Both the position numbers and the translations under genes were made by a program. Positions 54,021 through 64,000 of a stretch of 64,000 nt of DNA are shown here, one piece after another. The stretch is from contig FN648482.1 in assembly GCA_000310025.1 (NCBI GenBank), positions 127,565-191,564 of the forward strand, written 5' to 3'. The notes beneath the pieces were generated by a model. It was not told where the DNA came from, made no database searches, and worked only from the letters and a program-made list of their open reading frames with translations. The DNA is from Ectocarpus siliculosus (lineage: Eukaryota; Sar; Phaeophyceae; Ectocarpales; Ectocarpaceae). Within the stretch, counting starts at the first letter, position 1. Every line of letters begins with the position of its first letter.

Positions 54021-57000
54021 TTGTTGTTGTTGTTGTTGTTGTTGTTGTCTTCACATTAAAAACCGTTCCGGTCTCTCTCTACCCAGTGCCTTCGTATGTC
54101 CGGGCTGATCCAACACTCGACGCGGTCGATTCCCGTGGTCACAGGTTAACTTACCCTAAAAAGGTACACTCAAACAAACTGGCCCTGAGGGGTTCGCAAG
54201 TCAATAGAAATCAACGACAGATATTCTGGAATCCTCCACTCCCTCTGCGCGCTATGCGAGGTATCAGCTGAGACTAGCAGTCACTATCTATCATGGGCCG
54301 GTGAAAGAGGTACACCCCCTTGGTTCAATCTTGGTACTTCACAACGCAAGCAGAGACCAGGCCATCTGGCACAGGAAAAGAGAGAAAAAAGAGAAAAAAT
54401 AAAAATAAATGGAAACCGTAAGGAGAAGAGAAAATAAAATGAAAATAAAATGAAAAAGGGCGGGGACAAAGAGGGACTAGGCCGAAAATGACAAGAAGTA
54501 TGAGGCAGAACAAGGCACACGGTGGAGAGACCACTAACGAACAAGCAAACACCTGGCCACCAACCAGCGATACATTGTAATGGTACGAAATCACTACTGG
54601 GGGGTTGGTGCAATGGTGCAGCGTTGGGGGGGGGGAATTGGCTAGCTAAAAGAAATTCAATCCGGCACGTGTCGTGCCACTCGGTCCGTTTCTTCTCGTT
54701 TGCTTTCTTCCCTCGCCGTCTCGTCCGTCTCCTGCCCCCCTCCCGCCCCATTGGTTGTTGGCTTGTGGTTTCGTTTGAGCGCTCGTTGTCGGCTGGCCTC
54801 TTCTTCCTTCTCGTGCCAGGAGGTCATGAACCTCTCAGATCCCTGCAGCACCGCCGCATGCCAGGGTACTCCCCCCTCCACCTTCGCGGCTTCCGTCCAC
54901 CTTAACTTCGGTGCCGTGTCTTTCGGTACGGGGATTCCGAGACAACATCGATCGGTTTTCGTAGATCCGTGGTTGGCCCCGAATGCCTTCAGGTCGTCGA
55001 GCACACACTTCGGCCAGTTCTGTTCCTGTCCCCCCCTACGTGGCTTCTCCCCCCCCGCCAGCTCACCGAGCATCAGTCGTTTCGGGAGTCGCCCGTCCGG
55101 CTGCCTTGCCAGTGCTCCCGCGAACAGTAGGCGTCGTTGTCGGATGGTGGCTTCAACGCTCTGGCATTCGACCCTCTTCAGCGTCTGGGCGTACGAGAGC
55201 TGCCGGTAGGTGTCTTTCTTGCGCTTGTACCCGATAACTCGAAGGAGAAGTCGGTGGTGTGTCGACCGCAGCGTCTGATAGTGGCCGCTAAGTGGTGACC
55301 ATGTCATGCAGCCGTACAGCAGTGCCTCCATCGCCTCCGCCTGGAGGAGGCGGATCTTGAGTCGGAATGGCGCTTTCGGTCTGTCGAAGAGCTCCTGGCC
55401 ATATCGCCTGAGGCACGCCCACGCTCCTCTGCTCCTGTAGCTGATCTCCCGGGTGAGGTCGCCATGTTCGTTGACGAGGCCACCGAGGTACCGGAACTCG
55501 GTCGTCTGGGCGTATTTCTGTCCCGCGGCTTCGATGGTCAGTGGTGGAGGCGGGGGGGGCTGTGATGTTGTAGTCGACTTGTCCTTCGCGCGCATCAGGA
55601 TCGTCTCCGTCTTCTTCTCTGACACCGTTAGCCCGAACTCCCCGAACACCTCAACGATGATGGTCATCATTCTCGCCAGTCCTTCTGCAGACCTCGATAC
55701 GACGCCGGCATCATCTGCATACAGCATCCCCCATTGCCCTCCGTACTCGGTCAAGGGGTGTCTCCTCCCCCCCCCCCGCTTCCATCTTCCCCTCCTCCAA
55801 GCACACCAGATTCCGCAAGAACAACATTATCCTCGCTGAATCGGATTAACGACGACCTCCAGGACCTCGGCGAAGAAGATGTTGAACAGCAGTGGGGATA
55901 GCACACATCCTTGTCGCACGCCCTGTGTGACGAAGAACCAGCCCGATAGTTCTCCGTCGTCCATGCGCACCCGGGCCCGCATTCCATCGTGGAATTGGCG
56001 GATGACTTTGATTAGCTTCGCGGGAATCCCGGCCCTGGCCAGCACCTTCCATAGCATCTCTCGGTCCACCGAATCATACGCCTTCTTCAAGTCGACGAAG
56101 CACATGTAGAGCGGTATCTTCTTTCTCCGCCCCAGCTCCTGGAGGCGGCGCACGACGAACAGCATGTCCACGGTGGATCGCCCGGGTCGAAATCCGCACT
56201 GTTCCTCCGGGAGGATGTTGTTGGCTTCGCAGAAGGCGCTTAGACGGTTGGTGATGATCTTGATGGGGACCTTGCCGACGTGATAGCGAACCCCCCCTGT
56301 AGTTGTTACAGTTGGACCGGTCACCCTTCTTGTACAGCAACTTGATGGTTGCATCCTTCCACTCTTGGGGGATCTCTCCTCCGTTCCACACCTTGACGAG
56401 GATGGTATGGAGGTGTCTCAGGACAACGGGTTCGTCGTCATCGATCTTGAGCAACTCGGCAGGGAGGGAGTCATGGCCGGGTGCCTTCCAGTTCTTGAGG
56501 CCTTTCGCTGCCCGTGCCATCTCCTCGAGTTCTGGCACCTCTCCCAACCGTTGAGTGTCACGTGTCGCTGGCCGCTGCGTCACTCGTTCGGTGATGTCTG
56601 GGTTCAGGGTGGGGGATTTGGTGTTGAGTAGGGTGCTGAAGAATCTCGCCCACCGTTGGAGGATGTCGTCCCTGTTCCGGAGCAACACGCCGTTCTCATC
56701 TGCGACGAACTGCTGTCCCCCCGCTTGTCTCCCGCTGAGGCCCACTGATCTCTTGAGGTGTTGGTACAGTCCTCTCATGTCGCGATCTTTGTAGATTTCT
56801 TCGAGTTCAGTCACATATCCGTCCAGGTGGGCATAAATGCCCGTTTCGACTGCTGTAGCCACTCCCTTACACGCTGCTTTGAGAGTTCTCCACTTTGCTG
56901 AGTTCCACTTGCCCCTCATCGCCCGGCGCGCTTCCCGCCGTTTGGTAAGGGCCTTCTCCAGTGCTGCTCTCGTCTCTGGGGTCTCACACCACTCCTGCGT

Positions 57001-58350
57001 GCGGCGTCTCCGCGGTTCCTCCCCTAGGGTCGTCCGCGCTGCTTCGAGGAGAGCATCGGTAAAGTCGGTCGCCAATTCCGCGGCGGTGGTTGTTCGCTCG
57101 TCCAGTCGTGTTTCGAGGTTGAGGAGGGACCGATTAGTCACCGCACCCCGTGCTGCTTCGAACTGCAATTCCCGTCGGTTGAATTGCTGCTGTTTCGGTT
57201 TAGTCCGGACTGCACGGTTGTGGGCAAGCCTGCCACCGAGGTTGACGGTGGCTACTACCATATTGTGGTCTGAGTCTGCTCTGACTGGGCGAGCCGGCTG
57301 GGGGATGACAACCACGTTAGATACTCGGCCGTGATGTGCCTGCCTTGTCAGGATGTAGTCAAGGCGCTTGCAATCGTTTCCCGACACACCGTTGTATGTG
57401 TACCATATTCCGCCCTTGCGTGTCTCGAAGAACGTGTTAGTGAGAGCTAGCCTGTTTTTCGTTGCGAAATTCACCAGTAGCGTGCCATTGTCGTTGAGCT
57501 CATCACGCCCGTACATTCCTAGTACCCTTCCGTCCCCTCCGTCCAACCTATCTCCCGTCCGCGCGTTGGCATCCAATAAGACATACACGCATTCTTTGGA
57601 AGGGATCCTCCGCACGAGACTGTCAAATTTCCCCAGAACACGCGCTTGCTGTCGGCGGTTGAAGGTTCGGTTGGAGCATACGCGGCTACGAAGTTGACCG
57701 CTCCACGGTGGCCTGCCAACAGACACCTCATGGCCATAAGGCGTTCGTCGATAAACTCGGTAGTGAACGTGGATGTCGTGCACAGTGACTCTTTGACGGC
57801 TATCCCCGCACCATGGACTCCACCAGTCTCCGTACCACAGCAGAACACCCGGAAACCCGCTGCTGCAAATTCCGTTGGACCTGCCCTCCGTGTCTCCTGC
57901 ATTCCTACCACCGATCCGTTTTGTCTCGCTGCCTCGTGTAAAATGCTGTAGGCTCGCCCGTATCCATTGGCCCCGTTTACAGCCAAAGTCCGCACATTCC
58001 TGGTTGCTACCCTAAGAAGTTGACCCTGCTGTCTCTTTCGCGCGGCGCGCGCTGCTGTCTTAGCTAGCCTACGCGCCGCCCGACCCCTCCTTCTCCTCCA
58101 TCTCCCCCTCTTTTTTGTTTTTTTGCTATTTTTTCGCGAACACTCGGGCTACGATGATAGTTACCCCGGTTCTTGCCTTGTTTCCCATAGAGTTGTCTTC
58201 TTGTCCCGGAGCGTTGTGGCGCTCCATCTCTGGACTCTCTCATTTCCTCTCTCTGGGGCATACCCCCACGGCGTGCGGTCACTCCGCCACCCTCACCGTG
58301 CTCTCTGCTGCTGCATAACCCCGGTGTCCAAGCCGGGGCGTTAGGATCCA
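54021..58350 (-). mobile_element. LINE copy 2 (APE-type non-LTR retrotransposon)
   Basis: About 4.3 kb on the minus strand: a short 5' region (58350-58000) that could encode about 97 basic residues, endonuclease, RT, C-terminal domain, a 3' UTR (54640-54050) and a tail of nine AAC units (54048-54021). Shares coding and UTR sequence with copy 1. Copy 2 has no large insertion and shows the original LINE sequence at the site split in copy 1. Confidence 0.9.
54657..57995 (-). pseudogene. LINE ORF2 (endonuclease and reverse transcriptase), copy 2
   Basis: Three single-base-scale frameshifts (about 57632, 56290, 55850) divide an otherwise complete ORF that starts MRTLAVNGANGYG at 57995. Endonuclease: GMQETRR (catalytic Glu), YAPTE, LLDANARTG, RLDYILTR, SDHNMV. 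RT: KVPIKIITNRLS, EEQCGFRPGRSTVDMLF, FVDLKKAYDSVDREMLW, GVRQGCVLSPLLFNIFF, LYADDAG, then VSEKKTETILM. A proline run (PPPPPP) precedes IEAAGQKYAQTTEFRYLG. The C-terminus is Lys/Arg-rich. ORF2 nicks target DNA and reverse-transcribes its own RNA there. All catalytic residues remain, but the frame does not. Confidence 0.92.
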
Positions 58351-58604
58351 GTCTCATTTTGCAGCTACCAAAGCTGGCGGTTCACGAGCTACCCCGATCT
58401 CACGACAGCAGTAACTCCCAACCGCCAAACTCAGGATCCCCCTCTCAACAGTGCTAGGGACCGTATATCCGTCTTTGCTGGGTGGTCTTTCGAGGTCTAG
58501 ATCCACTTGCGGAACCTCGGCCTTCCCCAGGGACGCGGGGGGCAGGCCGGGGAGGATTCATGTTGGGGTTTCAGTCAGCGCTATTCCGAAAAAAGCTATT
58601 CCAA
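58351..58604. other. Flank of LINE copy 2
   Basis: No feature recognised. Confidence 0.4.
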
Positions 58605-59040
58605 TCCGTTTAGGATTGGTTTACTGTAATGCCTATATGATTTCGCGGCATCCGGTTTTTGACCGGAGATTTTTTACCGCGGCCGATTTCTCTCGGCTCG
58701 CGAAAGCTACGACCACGAAATCGCGGCGATGCCTTGGCGTGACCTACGCCTCGAGAGCCCTGTAGAAGGAATTTCAATCGAAGCGACACCGGTGTCAAAC
58801 GCAAGCATTTTGCCTCCACCAGAATCCCTTTGATGTATTTTCAGTATGGTTGCCCCTTCTCCCGAAACCAGAGCCGATTCCTCTCAGCCTGCGAAAGCTA
58901 CGACCACGAAATCGCCGCGGTGCCTTCGCGCTAGCTACACCTCGGAGGTTTTTCTTGGAATTTCAATCGAGGCAACACCGGTGCCAAACGCGAGTATTTC
59001 GTCTTGCTCAGCATCCCTCTAACGTATTTTTGGTATGGCT
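58605..59040. repeat. Tandem duplication, two units of about 175 bp
   Basis: GCGAAAGCTACGACCACGAA at about 58698 and 58884 marks the two units, which continue through GGAATTTCAATCGARGC and RTATGGYTGCCCCTT. Divergence is moderate. The 85 bp before the first unit recurs at 8860-8940. The 232-residue ORF at 58850-59548 overlaps the second unit and has no recognisable domain. Confidence 0.75.
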
Positions 59041-61140
59041 GCCCCTTTCCTCACCAAATCAGAGGCGCCTCTTGGGCAACCCCTTGAAATTTTTTGCCAC
59101 GGCGTTCTCCGCAACCGAGCAAGATGCAGCCCAATGCTGGCCACGGCTCGATGCGCTAGGACAAAATAGGCGTGCTGCGCAAGTCTCGGCAAGGACGGTG
59201 GCAAGGCGAGCGAACAGGGCAACGAACATCGTTTCGGCTGGTTTTCGGATCCAGTTGCGCTGCGCTGCCCGCACACGACATTTTTGCTGCATCAATAACT
59301 CCGCATCCAGGTCACGGAAGTCCACGGAACCCGGACAGCCAACGCCAACACAGTCCACACATGTGTTTGCCAATTTTCAACGTCATCCGACCTGCACGCC
59401 GCCCGCGACAGCATTTCGTCATCCCCACGCTGACCTCTCGCGGTATAAATCAATCACCGTGCAAGAATTCGCAATTTCTCAGCACATACTCAGCCCCCGA
59501 CACAAATGTGACATCTATGTGGAGCTAGAACTACACTGTCTTCGATGAACATCCCTTTGGTATACCCCGTAGGTCGGATCACGACACAAGCCAAGTTTGT
59601 GCTAAGGGGAGACGCAAAATGCACCGCATGAACTACGGGGGTAATCTCGGACTTGAGACGAATCCAGATTTCGGAACGAAATCGGGACGAGTCAGATATC
59701 CCATGAAACACGTTTGGAAATGACTCAACCTTGTTCAGTCCCCTTTCTCTCTCCCGAATACGCCGGAGCTATCGAGGAGACAGGAAATATTTGAGAGAGT
59801 AACAGACCGCCTCGCAACACGCGGCGTTCCGCGACGGCGGCTTCGGCGACTGCTTGGCGGTGGCTCTCTCGGCCCCACAGCGGCTGCGAGCTCACTGGTG
59901 GGCCCGCTTTTATTTCCACTCCTCAACTTGACCGCCAATCGGCCCCGTTTGTGGACGCGACCATCGCGGCCTATGCTTCGCCGTGCTACACTGCGCTGGG
60001 GCCGGGCACGGGGTGCTACGTTAGACGTTGGGGGGGTCTTTGACCGCAACCGCATGAGTTGAGCGATCAGGGCTCGATGTCAGAGGAGGTGAATTTGCGA
60101 TTGGGGGGAGTGCCCACATCTGAGTGCCGCTTCTTCCAACAGCGCTGCTCACTGGGCACACGACAAACCAGAGGTGCGATGCCCGCTTCGTGCCAATGAA
60201 TAAAAAAAATAGTATAAGCATGTATAGTTGTGTGCGAATCTTTGTGGGGAGAGGGTATGTAGTTCGAACTTGACTCTGCGCTCTCGCCGCTACGCATCGT
60301 TCGAGACATGACCAAATTTTATGAGAACATTCCCGGGTATATTTCACCTGCAGTAGATCGATTCCAACCATGCGACCGAAGCGATTTTGGTGGCCAATGC
60401 CACTACACTAGTAACGTCATGTTCGCGATCATCGATACCTGACGGATTCATGTTTCTTTCCCACACACGAACGTGCATGTGCACACACACACCATTAACA
60501 ACAAAATATGCGCGGCGGAGCTGTTGCATCGTTGAAAGCAGCCGTTCGGAAACATCGCACCGGGAGATACTGCTCGACCAGTTGATGCTTTGGTTCCCCA
60601 AAACCTAGGCCCTGATATTGGGTACTCGACATTCGAGAAACTAACGCCGTGGTCAGCGCCAAGTTAAAGTGGTGTGGCTAGGAACTGTCTTCGACACCGC
60701 GGTGCGGAAATACCAACAACGGTCCGATGAATGAGGCACGACCCAGCCAGTTATTTCGCCCACCCACAAAATACGCGAGTAATGGCCAAAAGTATCAAAG
60801 TCTTGCAAAGGGGCGGGTAAAACAGACCTTCCCTGGTTTCCTCCCACCATGATAACCAGCAGATTCTTTAGGGCATTGACGGCCGGAACCGTGTGCACAA
60901 GTTCATGGTCGCCGGGTTAGCATGGAACTACAGTAGTCTTCACTTTTTTCTCGTAAGGAGTCGCACGTTTCTCAGCACGTTTCGTTTATTTTCACTAGAC
61001 AATACGAAAGCAATCTCTGTTATTTCCCCCGTGTGATTGCAGCAGCTGCCTCCGTATCTACAACGCGTCGGAACGGAAGAGCAGCGTTTTTGTGACGTAC
61101 GTTGGCTGCTGTCACCGATACGGACGCAACCGTCCTGCAT
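59041..61140. other. Unassigned intergenic sequence
   Basis: A short inverted repeat (TACCCCGTAG at about 59560, CTACGGGGGTA at about 59632) is the only structure noticed. ORFs are short and overlapping. Confidence 0.4.
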
Positions 61141-63275
61141 GAGCGTAGCGATCGGCAACAGGGCACCGTTCGAGCGAGTTTCCGGGAATACACATTGGTA
61201 CGCTTGTTTTCATGCGTCAATGGCGGCGTCAGCTCGTGAGAACCGACATGATTTTTTTTTTATATATTTGACACTCCGGATCCCACTACCGGCGGACTTT
61301 GCGACTAGCGCTGACTTTGCATCAGCGGCGAGGGCCAATCCCAAACTCAGCGACCGGGCACCGTTCGAGCGTTTGAACGTTCGATTTATATATACTGTAT
61401 AGATTGATATTTTACCTACTGATTTGGCGGTGGCGGCCGAAACCCATCCCGAGCTCCGTAACAGGACACAGTTCGAGTGGTTGTGGCACTCCTGATCCGA
61501 CGACCTACTGAGTTGGCGGCGGAAGCCGAAGCCCGCCACAAACTCAGCAACAGGGCACCGTTCGAGCGACTATCATTGCACTCCGGACCCTACCTACTGA
61601 GTTTCCAGCAGGCGTGGCGTCAGGACCGGATCTGTGCCTACTGAGGAGGCGGTCGTGGCCGAAGCCAGCCCCCGAGCTCAGTAACAGGGCACCGTTCGAG
61701 CGACGTTTCTTGTTTTGTTTTGTTTTTCCCTCTCTTCTTCTCAGATATATATTTATTTCGTTGCACCCCGGATCCGACTACCCACTGAATTTTCGGCGAT
61801 GGCCGAAACTAGCCCCAGGCTCATTGGCAGGGAATCGTTCGAGCGACGTTCGTTGCGCTCCGGATCCGACTACCTGCTAGCTGTGCAGCGGTGCATGGGC
61901 CAGCGGGCGACAGGGCACCGTTAGAGCCACAGCTGACAATTGTTTGACACTATGTTATTGTTATTGCACTCAGGGTCCGACTAGCCTACCGAATTGGCAG
62001 CGATGGACAGAGCCATCCGCCGGCTCAGTACCAGGGCACCGTTCGAGCGACAATATATTGTTCTTTGTTACTGTTTCCTCTATATTGTGATGGTACTCCA
62101 GATCCGACTACCTACTGAGTTGGCGGCGATGGCCGGGGCACCGTTCGAGCGACAATTTATTGTTGTTTAACAATGCTTTTATTCATTGTTCACCTCGGAC
62201 CCGACTACCTGCTGAGGTGGCGGCAACGGCCGAAGCTAGCCTCGCGCTCAGCAACAGGGCGCTGTTCGAGCGACAATATATTTTCGTTTGACGTTACTTT
62301 GTATTAATTGTCCACCTCGGATCCGAATATCTCTCTGAGTTGGCGGCAATGGTCGAAGCCAGCCCGGGGCTCAGCAGCAGGGCACCGTTCGAGCGACAAT
62401 TCATTGTTGTTCAACATTGCTTGATCCATTGTCCACCCGTAATCCGACTACCTGCTGAGGTGGCCGCCAGTGTCGAAGCCAGCTCCGAGCTCAGCAGCAG
62501 GGCACCGTTCGAACGACAATTCATTGTTGTTTAACATTGCATGTTGTTCATTGTCCACCCCGGATCCGACTACCTACTGAGTTGGCGGCGATCGTCGAAG
62601 CCAGCCCCGAGCTCAGCAGCAGGGCACCGTTCGAGCGACAATTTTCGTATTCAATATTGCTTGATTCAGTGTCCACCCCGGATCCGACTACTTTCTGAGG
62701 TAGTTGCAACTGCCGAAGCCAGCCCCGAACTCAGCAGCCGGTCACCGTTCAAGCGACAATTCATTGTTGTTCAACATTGCTTGATTCAATGTCCACCCCA
62801 GATCCGACTACCTGCTGAGGTGGCGGCCAGTGCCGAAGCCAGCCCCGAGCTCAGCAGCAGGACACCGTTCGAGGGACAATGTATATTTTCTGTTTATATG
62901 TTTTCTTTTTTGAAACATTGCATGTTATTCGTTGTCCACCCCTGATCCGACTACCTGCTGAGTTGGCGGGAATGGTCAAAACCAGCCCCGAGCTCAGTAG
63001 CAGGGCACCGTTCGAGCGACAATGTTGTGTAGTTTAGCATTGCATGTTATTCATTGTCCACCCCGGATTCGACTACCTACTGAGTTGGCGGCAACGGCCG
63101 AAGGACAGCAACGGGTTCAGCAACAGGGCACCGTTGGAGGGACAATGTATTTTTGTTTAACCTTGCTTTTATCCATTGTCCACCCCGGATCCGACTACCT
63201 GCTGAGGTGGCGGCCACGGCCGAGGCCAGCCCCGCGCTCAGCAGCAGGACACCGTCTGAGCCAAAATTTAGTGTT
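61141..63275. repeat. Satellite array, about 17 units of about 121 bp
   Basis: Each unit has a conserved GC-rich half (GATCCGACTACCTGCTGAGG, TGGCGGCNATGGCCGAAGCC, AGCTCAGCAGCAGGGCACCG, TTCGAGCGACAAT) and an AT-rich half (TTCATTGTTGTTTAACATTG). Units near 61155, 61365, 61475, 61555, 61695, 61835, 61910, 62040, 62140, 62260, 62385, 62505, 62625, 62745, 62865, 63010, 63135 and 63250. Spacing is 105-150 bp. Units on the right are more alike than those on the left, so the left edge is older. ORFs here are shadows. Confidence 0.9.
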
Positions 63276-64000
63276 GTGTAGCATTCATTGCATGTAATTC
63301 ATTGTGATAGCAGCTCGACGAGTATCGTCGCGTTGCTTGTCTGAAGCTTTCGAGTTGTTCAGCGGGTAACCAAGCTTGTGGCAATAACCGAAGGTGGACA
63401 CGAATTGCCCGATCAGCACACAGACGGGAACACTTTTGTAACAAATTGACCCCCCAGACACAAACAAACAACCAAACGAGAAGTAAACATGACCAGCCCA
63501 CGACATGGACACGTTCGAGCACTACACCACTACGTACCTAAGACAAGGTTCGCAACGGTGCCCACGCGAAAGACGACTGAAAAGAAAAACGAAATAGTAT
63601 TTCATGCAGTTCTTCCCGACGGGCTGACAGGATCAGAAATAAGCTGGTCGCGTGGCGTCGTCCGACCAGACGGGCTTCCGCTAGTCATGTCCCCCAATGT
63701 AACGTTGTGTTCCCGAGGTGGTCGTCCTGATGGGCTGCTAGGTTCATCATAGGCTGGCGGTGTGGCGATGCACTAGGAACTCCGCAGGTAGACCAGCATG
63801 TAGGGGCGCGATTCGTAGAGTCGAATTCGTCAGAAGACGTTGTAAGGCCCCCTTGTAGGCAGTCGTACTTGTGCCATCGACCCCTCGATCGCATTTGAGT
63901 GACGTAGTGGTTCCAGGAGGCGCCGCCAAGAGGTAGATGATAAGAAACCCCAACAAGGGAGAATTCCGCCCCCAAAGATAAAGTCAATGAGGCCGACATC
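63276..64000. other. Unassigned sequence at the window end
   Basis: Short ORFs only. GACGGGCT and related words recur loosely at 63617-63735 without a clear unit. Confidence 0.4.

Noticed and set aside
58850-59548. 232-residue plus-strand ORF as a host gene
   Set aside because: It starts inside a tandem duplication, has a biased Arg/Pro/His composition and no domain I recognise. Not supported as a gene.
61141-63275. Protein-coding repeat gene across the satellite
   Set aside because: Open frames at 62340-62945 contain repeated peptides only because the unit length happens to preserve frame over a few units. Stops and frame changes occur elsewhere in the array.

Overview
This window looks like nuclear DNA from a complex eukaryote, not from a prokaryote or a virus. 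It has no operons and almost no long host ORFs. It contains at least one intron-split host gene, a complete Copia-type LTR retrotransposon, two non-LTR retrotransposons (LINEs), several tyrosine-recombinase (YR) elements, a tRNA-derived SINE, a MITE, a transposon with long terminal inverted repeats, and several satellite-like arrays. The one recognisable host gene is a carbohydrate-type sulfotransferase. Together with the repeat mix this would suit a brown alga or another large-genome stramenopile, but that assignment is inference and nothing here proves it.

Layout. 1-6.6 kb: a dispersed repeat (R1), then a roughly 6-kb YR element on the minus strand. That element has an intact recombinase ORF (848-2002), a broken gag-like ORF, an array of about 21 hairpin-forming repeats, and a conserved leader that ends in a direct repeat. 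6.6-8.9 kb: intergenic DNA with small repeat remnants. 8.9-13.9 kb: more YR copies joined head to tail in an arrangement that resembles the split direct repeats of Ngaro/DIRS elements; one copy is interrupted by a SINE just before its catalytic HxxR motif. 14-18.2 kb: mostly unassigned, with a 219-bp TA-flanked MITE and a possible first exon. 18.2-19.7 kb: the leader half of a second hairpin-bearing YR element. 20-32.4 kb: palindromic CATGG-type arrays, an inverted duplication, a degraded YR copy, two sulfotransferase exons (27.2-27.8 kb) and a tandem array with a unit of about 200 bp. 32.4-36.7 kb: nothing assignable except simple repeats. 36.75-42.9 kb: LINE copy 1, split by a 2.07-kb element with inverted repeats. 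42.9-43.5 kb: a solo YR terminal repeat. 44.5-50.7 kb: a complete Copia element with 265-bp LTRs that differ at two sites and a 5-bp target duplication. 51.3-51.8 kb: the second R1 copy. 53.0-53.3 kb: a sulfotransferase 3'-terminal exon in a phase that matches the 27.8-kb exon. 54.0-58.4 kb: LINE copy 2. 58.7-59.0 kb: a tandem duplication. 61.1-63.3 kb: a satellite with a unit of about 121 bp.

How it fits together. If the three sulfotransferase exons belong to one plus-strand gene, most of the 27.8-53.0 kb interval is a single intron of about 25 kb. It has been filled by a LINE and a Copia element, both in antisense orientation. The YR copies read best as one family: right repeat, long leader with hairpin repeats, gag-like ORF with a CCCH-type zinc finger in one copy, YR ORF, left repeat, with no reverse transcriptase visible in any copy. 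Nearly every transposon ORF except the recombinase at 848-2002 and the Copia gag carries frameshifts or stops.

Limits. Everything here was read by eye from one sequence without alignment or database tools. Repeat boundaries are good to a few tens of bases except where exact ends are stated.
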